Source of the DNA: Glaciozyma antarctica PI12
Lineage: Eukaryota; Basidiomycota; Microbotryomycetes; Kriegeriales; Camptobasidiaceae
DNA: 64,000 bases
Assembly (NCBI GenBank): GCA_002917775.1
Contig: KZ627161.1
Coordinates: 30,978 to 94,977, forward strand
Direction of reading: 5' to 3'
Positions 43,666-54,582 of this stretch are shown here, in pieces. Position 1 is the first letter of the stretch. Every line of letters starts with the position of its first letter. Made by a program: the position numbers and the translations under genes. The notes below the pieces were generated by a model that was given only the letters and a program-made list of their open reading frames with translations, was not told the DNA's origin and did no database searches.

Positions 43666-44585
43666 CTTGATGAAGATCGGAGGAGAAAGCAAGAGATGGG
43701 GAGTGGTGCTGGGTCAAGAGAGAAACCCGCTCAGTGCGTCTGACCCTTGAGTACTGCTCGCCTTCAAGAGAGAATCAACAGCTGGAATCTCGCATCCATA
43801 GCCAGCGAGGGTCAGTCAGCTTGGAATGGCCTCTTTCTCCACTTTTATGGTGTTCGAGCCGCCCGAGAGCGCTTCGACCGTCCAGGTCTCCCCTTGCGAG
43901 ATTGAGAAGATTCGGAGGCTGGCAAGGGCGTGAAGGACGGCCCAGGCAAAGCGGAAAGTGCAGAAGCAGTTGGAGGAGCAGGAAGGAAGATTCAGAACGA
44001 AGCGAACGGAGAGAGGACCGCCAGCTCGGTCGCGAGGAAGTCACTCCCGCCCACCGCACCGCAGGCGTGGTCCGAGATTCCTTCGCAAAGTGATCTGCGG
44101 ACGAGCCATCCACCAGCGGCCGCGGCAACACCCCACCGTCTGAGGAAGACGCTCGGCCGCTCATCCTCTCCCCTTCGATCCGCTGCACCAAGATCGGTCG
44201 GTGTCGATTCGCGATCTTGATCCGATGGTAGCTACTCAAAACGAGCTGACAGCACGAGTTCAACGCGGCCGAATTCCGCCGCGTCCCAGATGGGAGATAG
44301 GGTTACTAGGGACCGAGTGCAGGGGTGAGAAGGGCGCGAGGCTGGAAGCAAGCAAGAGCTGACCAATCACACCAGGAGGTGCGCAGAGCAGGGGGAGCGG
44401 AACTTGGGTGGCGCGAGATGAGAGTCGAAGAGCACGAGAGGCGCGGCGGTCCTCGCTCGTTCACTTTCTCCCGTCACCCCGTCACCCCGTCCAGCAGCCC
44501 ACCAGGGTACCTCCTCGCCACCCCCCCCAGGCTTACGCTGAAGCATCCAGCACGAACCCACCGGAAGGAACCGGCCCGAACGCCT
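43666..44585. other. intergenic region
   Basis: About 920 nt upstream of the cysteine-rich gene, including its promoter. A Not I-like GC-rich block lies at 44120-44280. Nothing with coding signature was recognised. Confidence 0.3.
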
Positions 44586-45080
44586 TCAGCAGAGCCCCAA
44601 CGCTATCGCCCGCACTCCCTCCCGAGCAGTCATTGCCTCAGCCTCCGCACCGCTCCCCACTAGTCCCAAACCCTCACCAAGCTCCCTCCCAGCTCTATTT
44701 TCAGGATCAACGACGCGTCTCAGCATCAGCGCTCGAAGCTTCGAGTGGGACAACCTTTGGCGGACGCGATGGTGATGGGAGGGAGGGAGCTGCAGCACCT
44801 TGCTGGAGGCTTGGGCTGTACTAAGGGCGCCCATGAGATACGCTATTGGACCAGGCGGAAAGGACGAAGCTGCGTGCTGGAGCTGGACTACGAGGGCGGC
44901 ACGCTGGAGCTTGTTCGCGGAGTGGCGTCTCGAGGGATGGTTTGGGATTCTCGGTGAGCAGCTGCTCTTGCTGCTCTGTGCGTGAGCGTACGGTGGAGGT
45001 GGAGCGAGGGGGACTGCTTGTGAGTCGAGCCTCGAGGGCGCGACGCGACGGGAGGAGCTGAGGACTCTGATGGCTCGCAT
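44586..45080 (-). CDS. hypothetical protein, possible mitochondrial presequence
   Basis: Single open frame of 164 codons on the minus strand with a true ATG at 45080. The N-terminus MRAIRVLSSSRRVAPSRLDS is rich in Arg and Ser without acidic residues, as in mitochondrial presequences. The middle reads SANKLQRAALVVQLQHAASS then FPPGPIAYLMGALSTAQASS, and a later part has LRALMLRRVVDPENRAGREL. No family recognised, no intron evident, and upstream there may be further exons. It could also be a chance frame in GC-rich DNA. Confidence 0.3.
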   Translation of the reverse strand: MRAIRVLSSSRRVAPSRLDSQAVPLAPPPPYAHAQSSKSSCSPRIPNHPSRRHSANKLQRAALVVQLQHAASSFPPGPIAYLMGALSTAQASSKVLQLPPSHHHRVRQRLSHSKLRALMLRRVVDPENRAGRELGEGLGLVGSGAEAEAMTAREGVRAIALGLC

Positions 45081-46945
45081 GCTGCGCTGGTAGCCAGGTG
45101 GACGCGGTCTTTGAAGCTTGTGTGCTCGTATACTGCTTCGAGCGTCGTGTATTGCGGCCTCTTCGCAAAGTGGATCGGCTTGGGCACTTTGTGTATCTCC
45201 CAGCTAGGGTCTGCGCTCTCCGAGCTCCGCAAGATCCCTCTCGCACACATAACCCAGCTTCTTCCCGCTCTGTCGCACCCGCATCTGCTTCCAGCACTCC
45301 CCGGCTTGACTCTTCGGGCTCAAGACGGCGAAGGTAACCATAACGCGCTGCCTGCACACGTCTCCGCTTCGGCTCCTGACTCTCTCGCATCACCTGCTCC
45401 CACGGCACCTCGGCCACTCCAAAGGCGCACCAGCAGGCACCAGCTGGCCGGGCTTTGGACCTGCGCATGATACATCATTCGGTAAGACGCCAGCCCGGCG
45501 AGTGCGGGGCGAATCACGCTCGAAGCGGTTCATCTGCTCGCTCCGTCGGGGACCTTGTATTCGCGCTCGTGCCAATCTCATCACAATCACACCGGGGGCA
45601 CGACGCGTACCTGGAGCCCCGGGCTTTTGCCAAACCCTCGAAAGTAGTTGCGGACGAGGGATCACCCCCGCCTATCTTTGTGACCGACGAACGGAGCTGT
45701 CTCTCACTCTCTTTCCCCTTTGAGCGACGGTACGGCTATATCTCTTGCAAGGTACCAAACTGCTCGCCGAGCCGCACTGCTTGAGAGGATGCTGCTGAAA
45801 GGCGCAGGCTCTGATTCCACCTCCTGCTGTTTTTCGATCAAGTAGAACTCTGGGTGCGGCGAGGGTGCGAGGAACGGGTAGGGAGGGATCTCAGACGCCG
45901 AAGGGGGCGGGGAGAGACGTCTGAACCGAGGTGAGCTCCTTTCGGTAGGAAGCCTCGAGCGAGCCTGGAACTTGTCTTCGGTTTCCTCTTCTCTCTCGAC
46001 GGGGTGTGGGGCAGGCTGGAGATGGGAGAAGCGAGCCGTGGACGCGCCGTATGCGAGGCGAGATTTCTTGATGGGATGAGATGATTGGGTGCGAGGCAAT
46101 GTAAACGCGTTGCGACGCCTGGAACGACCCCCTTCTCGGATCCCGCTGAACAATCCGAGAGCGAGGGAGCAAGGAGCGAGGGGAGGGATCGATAACTCGC
46201 GAGGTTGGAATGCAACGATCTCGCAGCTGGCCTGTTCGGGCTGCTGAGGTGGAACTTGGAGCGCAAAGCAGAACAAGACGGCGAAACTTGGTCACTGCCC
46301 CCGTTCCTGGCGCCTGGCGATCAGTGATCAGTCGCGTCGTTCGAACGCGGGGTAAGTGGAGGGAGGCGCCGATAGCCTCAAGTCGCTGGCAGGTGGACCT
46401 CACACGCCTTTTTCAGTGAATGTAAGGCACCACGCTGTAGCTGAAAGGGCAGGACTCGGTGGGCTAAAAAACTTTCTCCGACGCTACAGACGGCAAGTGC
46501 GGGCGAGTTTCGGGCTGAGAATCCCTCGGGGCAGAGTTTGGCCCAAGCCCACGCTCCGAGCTGGTCTTCTTCCCTCAGCTCTGCCAGTCGCAGGCTGCTC
46601 CTCCTCACCTTCCTCTCCCCCTTCCCCCTTCATCGCCATCAGCTCCTCCGTCTGCCGGCCTTTCCCCCGTCCGTTCCCGTCGTCTCTGCAGCCGCATACC
46701 CCATCCTCATCACGCCCACCTTTTTCGACCTCTCTCCGGCTCATCAAGCTCCGCTCTACCTTTAACGACCTCTTTGCCCCCTTCCTTCGACCTCCCCGCG
46801 CGCCTGTAGCTCTTCGCACACGTCCGATCTGCCTTGTTCCGACCCCATCACGCTCAAAAAGGTCGGCTCCACGTCTCAAAGCTTTCCCTATCGTGTGACT
46901 AATGTGATCTCCTCCCCTCTGCCCCACAGCCGTCTCCCAGCACGG
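45081..46945. other. intergenic region with possible unassigned exons
   Basis: About 1.9 kb. Minus-strand frames at 45240-45330 (FAVLSPKSQAGECWKQMRVR) and 45704-46270 (PYPFLAPSPHPEFYLIEKQQ) have protein-like composition but cannot be joined into a gene with a start. 46550-46940 is a C/T-rich leader of the Ser-rich gene downstream. No RNA gene recognised. Confidence 0.25.
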
Positions 46946-48176
46946 ATGGCCACTTCCTTTACCTCCTCGCCAAGTCAGAGCCTCGCCTCGTGGCTCGGCG
47001 GCCCCTCCGACGACACTCGCGGAGCAGCCAACTTCGAATTCGAGGGCATCTACATCCACCCCTCGCATCTGGAAGGATCCCCGGACTCGTCGACGTCCTC
47101 GAGCGTGCTGGGTTACATGTCGGAGGAGGACGACTTCCCCGCGGTTGAGAAGCTCGCCCTCTCGTCGTCGTCCTTCACCCCGGAAGCCCTGCCGTCGCCC
47201 ACCACCTTCTGGTCGCGCAACAACGAGTCTTTCAGCTCGAATGGGTCGGACTACTTTTCGTACCACAACTCGTCCGCCACTTCCTCTTCCTCCTCCTCCT
47301 CGGCATCCTCGACGCCTACTTGCGCCTCCTCAAAAGCGACCCCCTTGTCGCGCTCCTCCTCCCGTCCTCCCTCCTTCCACGCCGACCCCTCCTTCGACCC
47401 CTCCAACGCACTCGCCGGCTACTCCTCGCGCAACGGGACGACCAAGGAGAACGGCGGATCAGCCTCGGCGACGCTCCCCCACCTCGCGTCCTTCCCCTCC
47501 CCCTCCTCCTCCTCGCGCGGCAACCCTTATTCCCGTCGATCCTCCCCCTCCTCCGCTTCTTCCAACAGCGGCGCGTCGATGATGCGATCCGTCTCTACTC
47601 CGGTCGAAACGCAGCGACAACTCGACCAGCGCAAGTCGGCGCTCTCGGCCGTCGCGGCGCAGATGGACGAGCAGGCGGTCAAGCTCGTTCGTTCGCGTTC
47701 CTCCGTCGGTCTCGTCGGCCTCGATTCGAACGAGGGAAGCAAGCGGGAGCGATCGTCGCCGATGGAAGCGTCTTCGTCGATGGGTCTCGGACTAGCGATG
47801 AGTCGCCCCTTCCCCCTCCCCCACGCTCCCTTCGGCGCAAGCTGGGGTTCCGCCCTCCCCCTGCGCGAAGAGCAGACGATCCCCCCTCGTTCCCTTCCCC
47901 TACAACCTCGTTCACCGCATCTCGTCCACCCGCCTCGCCCGCTCCCAAAGCGTCACGAACATGGAGGAAGCGCGATACCCCCTCGCCAGGACTGATTCAC
48001 AACCCGCTATGGCCCTCTCGGCGTCTGTGACGATGACTAGGCCGAGAAGGACGACGTTGCTGTCGCCCATGACGCCTCTTTTCCCTTCGCCTTCGCCGAC
48101 GCTCGTCGAAAGGATGGAGGACGTCGTCGAGTCCCCTCCTCGGCCCTCAAAGGTCAAGCGAGGAATGTCGTACTAG
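46946..48176 (+). CDS. serine-rich unknown protein with a late frame break
   Basis: ATG 46946 (MATSFTSSPSQSLASWLGGP). It is a largely disordered protein with long Ser tracts (encoded at 47270-47330) and Pro/Ser blocks. It has a possible helical segment QRQLDQRKSALSAVAAQMDE followed by QAVKLVRSRSSVGLVGL. In the frame of the start it would stop at 47993-47995. However, at a run of six Cs (47881-47886) a one-base shift gives FPYNLVHRISSTRLARSQSV, then NMEEARYPLARTDSQPAMAL and a basic end PSKVKRGMSY with stop at 48174-48176, which has better codon bias. I treat 48176 as the true end. SRSSS and RSQSV look like phosphorylation sites of regulatory proteins. No family recognised. Confidence 0.55.
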
Positions 48177-49535
48177 CTGTTCTTCCCCTCCCACCCTATT
48201 CATGCTGTCCTTTACCCCCTCGGTGTCATTTATACCTGTACCCCCTTCCCTCACCACCCTCATACCACCTTATCACCCACTCCCACCCCGCATGTCACTT
48301 CATTACCCTCCTTTTTCCGTACCCTCCTCATGCCATCTCGTAGCTTTCATGTAGCTGCCAAACTCAATGCGATGTTTTCGCCAACTCACCACGCGCTCTT
48401 GTCCCGGTCGATCGAGAGACGAACTCTGCTTCTTCCTCGTTCCGGGCGAAGCGGTTGCAGAAGACGCAGCTCCTGGTACGCACGGGATGAGGAGCGAATT
48501 GAGGACGCAGCGAAACGAAAGGCGAGCGAGGGCTTCGCAGGCGCGACGAACCGCGCACACTAGGTTGTCGAGCTCCCTGGTTCGGGGAGAGGGAGAGCTT
48601 CACGACGGAGTTTACCCCGCTAGTACTGGCAGAACTACAGCTGTGCGAGGCCGGTCCTCCAGGCTCCACCTGGGCGCTGCGAACAGCAGTGGAGAGGAAG
48701 GGAGGTCCCTCGTCCTCTCGCTCTTTCGACGAGCGCCAGTTCTCGAGCAGCTAGTATTCCCAGCAACCTTTCAACGCTCTCCATCTCGCCGAGATCCCAC
48801 CAGCTTGAGACGGGAAGTTAACCCCCTCAAAACGACTCAGCGCCCACGCAGTCTCGCAGCTCTTTTGTCTCTTCACCACCTCCCTCTTACCCAACTCGTC
48901 GTACTCTCCTCAAGCAGTTCTTATTAACGCCGTACGACCCTTCTTGGACTCCCCCTCCACCCCCGACCGCTCCTTTCGACGCTCGTTCCACCCGCCAAGC
49001 TTAGCATCGCCCTGTCGCGCCAGGTCTTGTTTTGACCCCGACGAGGACGACTGGAGGACCTGGTTCGCCTTTGAGGACTGGGTAAGTAGCTAGTGGTCTG
49101 TTCTCAAGGATACTAGGGCTGGGCGCAGGGAGAGGAGGGCACGGTGGAGACGCGGTGGAAGAGCGTCGGACGAGGAGGACGGGGAGGGACGCCGTTCCTC
49201 TTTTGCAGGAATGATGAGGGAGGACTGGGGTACTGGTGGAGCGGGCTGGGAGGATGTGCGCACGGAGTGGGGAGGCAGCTGGGTCGCGAGAGGTCTGGCT
49301 GGGCGAGGGGGGTGGCGGCCTTCCTCGTCGCTGGATTGGGATCTGCTGTCGCCGTCAAGCTGTGCGGAGGACTGAGCGACCTCCAGCCCTCCTCGACGGT
49401 CTGCTTCCACAAGCCCCACGCCCCTCTCCCTGCGTTCCGACCGCTAGTCTGCGCCTTCCCTGCCCAACCATCCGAGCTGGAGAACCTATCGCTAACCTCT
49501 CATTCTACAGATCATCCCTGCCACCCTCGCCGCAA
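48177..49535. other. intergenic region and leader
   Basis: About 1.36 kb. 48180-48330 is the C/T-rich 3' flank of the Ser-rich gene. 48900-49530 is likely promoter and leader of the membrane-protein gene; the GTAAGT at 49081 and 'ctacag' at 49505-49510 could bound a 5'-UTR intron of about 430 nt. No other coding gene supported. Confidence 0.35.
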
Positions 49536-50624
49536 ATGTACCTCTCCTCCCTCCCCACCTCCCTCCTCCTCCTCTCCCTCCTCCCCTCCGCCCTCGCCCA
49601 AATCGGCGCCTCCCCCTCCAATGTGTCGTCCAACTCGACTCAAATGGCCTACGTCGGTACCTGGCGCTCGAGTTTCCTGCGAGACGTCTACCAAGCTTAC
49701 TCGAACGAGTCGGCCGCGAGCGTGACGTTCTCGTTCGAGGGAGTTCGAGCGAGTTACGTCGCTATCAAGAAGGCTGATCGAGGGCTGAGCCTCGTGCAAG
49801 TCGATTTGGATACGGCGTACACGGTCGACTTGTACGACGATTCGGGGACGGTCCAGGAGGAGCGAATCGTTTGGACCAGCCCCGTGCTGCCGTTTGGGAA
49901 GCACAATGTGACCGTTTCGCAGATTGGTCCCGATGCGCGGTTTGGGTGAGTTCCCCTCCCGTCTCTCCGCATGCGAAACCATGCTAACGTCGTTCTCTGC
50001 GCGCAGGTATTACCCCTACCTCTTCACCGAGACCTGGATCGAATACGTCCCCGACGACATCAGTACGTTCTCCCATCTCTCCTCCTTCCCTCACTGACCC
50101 CCCTCACAGACGCCTACCTCGCCACGCAAATCACCCCCTCCTCCACCGCCGGCGGCCCCTCCTCGACCTCCCCTTCCTCCCCCTCTTCTTCAGGCCCCTC
50201 CATCGCTCCCATCGTAGGCGGCGTCGTAGGCGGCGTCATCGCTCTCATCCTCCTCGCTTTCCTCTTCTACCTCTGGCGGCGGGATCAACGGAATCGCGCG
50301 AGAGGGGGAGGAGTACAGAAGGTTAAGAAAGCGGAAGGGAAGATGGCTATCGAGGATGAGCCGTCGACGACGGGAGGAGGGATGAGCTACCAATCGGAGT
50401 ACCAACGCGATTCGGTTCGAGGGTCTTACTACCCTCGACCGCAGAGCGCGTACCAGGATCCGTATGGAGGGTATAGGTCGCCGTCGCCGACGGAGGGGAG
50501 CGCGAGGGGGTATGGAGCGAGGATGTATGAGCCGATTCCGAGGGGGAGGCCGGGGGGAGCGTACCCGTATCATACGCAAGGATTCGGGGACGAGAGGAGG
50601 AGCTACCCCGTACCGGAGATTTAG
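49536..50624 (+). CDS. single-pass membrane protein with extracellular beta domain
   Basis: Exons 49536-49945, 50007-50062, 50110-50624. A signal peptide MYLSSLPTSLLLLSLLPSAL is followed by AQ. The ectodomain of about 170 residues has several N-glycosylation sequons (NVSSNST, NESA, NVTV) and beta-rich text such as SVTFSFEGVRASYVAIKK and LDTAYTVDLYDDSG. Then comes a Ser/Thr/Pro stalk, and the transmembrane helix IAPIVGGVVGGVIALILLAF with stop-transfer LWRRDQRNRAR. The cytosolic tail is Tyr/Gly/Pro-rich (YQSEYQRDSVRGSYYPRPQS) and ends YPVPEI, TAG 50622-50624. The ecto-domain plus 'GGVVGGV' helix is the layout of fungal galactose-binding-like or Mid2/Axl2-like surface sensors. The exact role is unknown. 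Splice phases and lengths are clean. Confidence 0.8.
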
Positions 50625-51142
50625 GCGACGATGGACATTTGAGGGAGGAATTTGGATTGCAAGGGCGCTTTTCGTGGTAGCTGCTGGGGATTCGTAGGGC
50701 TTTTGCGCTCCCTGCTTGTGAACTGCTTGGCGAGCTGTGCGAACGAGGATCGATTGCGAGTTGAACACGGTTGCGATAAATAGGAATCGCGAGGAGGGGA
50801 CCGAAATGCGTGAGTACGAAGGAATCCAGGTGGGTATCAAGAACGGAGTGGAGGTATCGGAGGAGGTGGGGATTAGGAGAATGCGATGGGAGGAGGGGGC
50901 GAGCGAGGTTATTCCTCCGAGATGGGGAGGTACTCCTCGCCCAACGGCTCGTCGCCAGGCTGACGATCGTACGAGACTCCGAACCCAGATCTGCGCTCGA
51001 AAACACCATCAGCAACTCCTCATCGAACAAAGGAAGAAGAACGGAACGCACGACAAGATCTGCTGCACCAACACTCCGTCCTCGGCCTGCTCTCTCGTCA
51101 AATAAATAAAGTGCGCTCCCGCCTCGCTCCCCTCCTCAGCCC
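50625..51142. other. convergent intergenic spacer
   Basis: About 520 nt between converging genes. 'aaataaataaa' at 51102-51112 is an A/T-rich element suited to 3' processing. No gene supported. Confidence 0.35.
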
Positions 51143-53678
51143 TTAGCGTCCCCCCACTCTGCGCCTCAACAACCCCTTCGCCTCCCTCTCCGCCGCTACG
51201 ATCCTCGCGTCCCTCGCAACGCCACTGACCGATCCTCGAACAGTCGCGTCGCTACCACGCGTCCTCGAGGCCCAGGGCTGAGCGAGTTGTCCGTGGGTGG
51301 AGTAGTGCGGGACGGAGGAGGAGAGGAGAGCGTCGATCGAGGGACGGTGGTTGAAGGGTTGGAACGAGTTGCCGAATGCGACGGAGCCGAACGAGGGGGT
51401 CGAAGCGGGGAAGGGTTGTCGAGCGTCGAATGGGCGGGGAGAGGGGAGGGGAAGTGCCGAGTCGGGGGTGGCAAAGTACTCGGTGCTGCCGACGTGATAC
51501 GCCTCGCCAGTCCATGAGGGATCAACCTCGCTCCTCCTCCGACCTCCGGCGCCGCTGATACTCCCTCGTGGATCCCAGCTCCCTAAGGACCTCCCGTCGA
51601 TCCGCTGCGTCCCCAGCATGACGCTCTGCAGGAAATCGGGATCGAACTCGAACGCCGACAACGGTCCTCCGTCCTGCTCCCACTTCCCCATCGAGAACTT
51701 GCGTCCCTGCCCAAACTCGTCCGCTGTAGGGGAGATGAGCATGAGGTCTCCTCCTCCGCCCGTCGTTCGTCCGAGAGTTCCTCGTCGCTTCATCCCCGCC
51801 GGCGGGAGAGCGTCGAAGAAGAAGGGAGAGGTAGGGCTGCGGTGCGCTGCCTGGGCAGGAGGACGAGTGGAGGGCGTGAGGGCGTAGGAATGAATTTGGG
51901 CGAGAGGGTCGACGGGCTGCGAAGGGTCGGTGGGGGTGTACGACGAGTTCGCGTCGACGGGAGAGGGGTAGTAGGCGAAGGTCGGGTTGTAGGAGAGGTC
52001 GAGGGGGGCAGGAGGACCGCGACGGGTCGTCTGGAGAGGCGGCGCGGAATGAGGAGGATCGTACGTCGACGACGAGGTGTGAGGGCGGGAGGCGGAGAGC
52101 TGGTCGTGTGGCGAGGGACCGTGGCCGAAAAAGTCCGACGACTGGTCGTCGAGGACGTTGTACGAGAAAGGATTCGACTCGTAGGAATGAGGCTGGCCGC
52201 GCGCATAACTTGTTCGACGACGACTGGCGTAGGGGATGGAGAGGCCGACGGGAGCGGTGTGAGGACGGAACGCCTCCTCCGTTGGCGATTGGGGTATGTC
52301 GAGGTTGAATTGCGAGGTCGTGCAGTAGGAGGAGGAGCCGACGGACGAGGACGAGGCGTACGAGTCAATCTCCTTCGACGCGGTGGCGGCCTTCTTCTTC
52401 GAATTCTTCGAAACTTTCGTAGAGCCGGGGCTTTGGGGGCGAGCTCGAGTCTTGCGCTTCCTGATCGGAGGAGGAGCTGGAAGAGAGCTGTCCTGGTCGA
52501 TGAGGGCTTGAGCGACAGTTGCGATCGTCCACTTCCCTACCGCGTTCGCGCGCCCATCTCGCTTGATCTGCGCCTTGTCCTTCGTCTCCCGCCCAAGCCG
52601 CTCCTCCTCCTCGATCCTCTTCTGCTCCTCCTCATTCTCCCTCTCGCTCTCCGCAGCCCAAAGCGGGTTCAATAACGCCCTCGCCACCTCCTCGCACCCC
52701 CTCTTCTCCTCGTCCACCTCCTCCTCCACCACCACCTTCTTCCTCCTCCGCACTTCGTCCTTCTTCCTATACACGGGCTTGTACTTGTACTCGGGATACA
52801 GCCTCAAATGCTCCGCCTTCTTCGCCAGCGCCTTGCGCTCCCAGTGCCCCTTCTCCGCGCGCGGAAGGCTCTTCCAAAGGTGACTCGTGATCCGACTAAT
52901 GTGTCGATGATCCGTGATCCCCAGTTCGGCGAGCTGCGTCGCTGAAGGGGCGGGAGGGTCGTTCGGGTCCTCGGAGGGAGTGGAGGAGCAGCAGTGCGAT
53001 CGGAAGAGGATGAAGGCGTTCGGAGGGCGCTTGATATGTCCTGGAGGAGTTTTGCGGGCGTGGGAGGATTTGGGCTTGGTGGGGGAGGGAAGGGAGGGGA
53101 GGGGAGGGNNNNNNNNNNNNNNNNNNNNNNNNNNNNNNNNNNNNNNNNNNNNNNNNNNNNNNNNNNNNNNNNNNNNNNNNNNNNNNNNNNNNNNNNNNNN
53201 NNNNNNNNNNNNNNNNNNNNNNNNNNNNNNNNNNNNNNNNNNNNNNNNNNNNNNNNNNNNNNNNNNNNNNNNNNNNNNNNNNNNNNNNNNNNNNNNNNNN
53301 NNNNNNNNNNNNNNNNGGAGGGAGGAGGGAAGGAGAGGAGGGGAGACGGGGTTGGAGCCGAGGTAGGGACGAAGGGGAGGTAATCCGTGTCGTCCACCAT
53401 CGCTTGGCCGTCCTCGCTCGCTTCCGAGAGCTCCTCGCTGTAGGTCCTGTCGCTATGGGCGCTCGAAGCGCTAGCAGTGGAGCGAGACCGAGACCGGAGA
53501 GACCGCGAGGTCGAGGTCGAACTGGAGTAGGGATGGTGCCGCCAGAAGGAGGATGATGGTGCGTGGCTCCAGGAGGAAGCGGTCGGGAAGTGGGGAGGGA
53601 TTGGGAGGGGATGAAGATGGACGCCGACTGGGTGGAGGTGTCGACGTCGTAGTCGGGAAGTGGGGGAGGGGGGCGCAT
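51143..53678 (-). CDS. HMG-box transcription factor (copy B), interrupted by a gap
   Basis: Minus strand, ATG 53678 (MRPPPPLPDYDVDTSTQSAS) to TAA 51143-51145. The HMG box at about 52780-53040 reads HIKRPPNAFILFRSHCCSST, ELGITDHRHISRITSHLWKS and LPRAEKGHWERKALAKKAEH, with a 16-residue Pro/Glu/Asp insertion between helix 1 and the GITDHRHIS segment compared with copy A. A basic patch YRKKDEVRRRKK and an acidic coiled segment follow the box. The C-terminal half is Ser/Pro/Tyr-rich and includes GRKFSMGKWEQDGGPLSAFE, shared with copy A (YDRKFSLGRWELRK). N-terminal codons near 53540-53640 appear to change frame, and 208 Ns interrupt the region upstream of the box. It is paralogous to the gene at 9330; target genes are unknown. 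Confidence 0.85.
53109..53316. other. assembly gap (208 Ns)
   Basis: Run of N inside the N-terminal coding part of HMG-box gene B, flanked by G/A-rich low-complexity sequence (GGGAGGGGAGGGG), which probably caused the gap. Confidence 0.98.
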
Positions 53679-54582
53679 TGAAGCTCGGAGTTGTTGAGGC
53701 AAGTTCGATTGATGAAGGGAGATGCTTGTATCCTGCAGACGATGAAGAGTTAGCACGCCATCCCACAGCACCAGCGCCACAGCCTCGGGAGAGCCTTAAC
53801 ACCCCCCTCTTCCCCACTCCCCAACTGACCTATGGTGGACCACCTCAGCTGCTGAAGGACCGACTTTGTGCTGAAGATGAACAAGGGGAACGCTGTGCGA
53901 AATTCGAGGATCCAACTGAGCGGTTTGGCGAACAAAGGGCAAGTCGGGAGCGAGAGGAAGGGGAAGGAGAGAACCAAGGGAAGAAAGGGCGGCCAGGGCG
54001 CGGGCACCCACCGCCAGCTCCTCTCCCTCCTTTTGTCGCTCGCCCTTCCTTATAAAACGCGGGCGCACTCTCTAGTGCTTTTCCGGCGCGCCTGCGTTGA
54101 ACAACAAAGGGATACCCCGCGCTTTCTCCGCCAAGCTCGGCGAGAACAAAGGGCCACTCCGGTTGAGACATTTCAGCTCTTTACGTAGGCGGTGGGGTTG
54201 CTTTTGAGCCGAGTGGGCGTACGGCCGGGCGAGAGAACAAGGGGAACGATTCGAGAGCAGAGGCGCAAGAACGATCGAAGCCAGTGGACGAGGAGGAGGG
54301 CGTCCGCCTCCCCGAGCTCGCCCGCCGTCGTCGTCGCTCGTTGATGTCGTCCCGCTGGTCGTGTTCGCGAGCGCAGGAGAGAGGAAGGAGGAGGGAAAGA
54401 GGCGTTGCCAGTACGAAATTCATTCGAATGGTGAAGATCCTCGAATATCTCAACGATGAGACTCGGGAAACCGGACTCCACAGACACTTTCCTCCAAGCT
54501 TCTCAAGTCCCCTCTCATTCTCGCTGCTTTCGTTATCGCTGCTCTCGTTGACCTGTTCGACGAAATCCCATTTCCACCAGTC
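53679..54582. other. intergenic region
   Basis: About 900 nt between two minus-strand genes, containing the promoter of the HMG-box gene and the 3' flank of the proteasome gene. 'tccttataaaacgcgg' at 54047-54062 is TATA-like on the plus strand. No gene supported. Confidence 0.35.
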
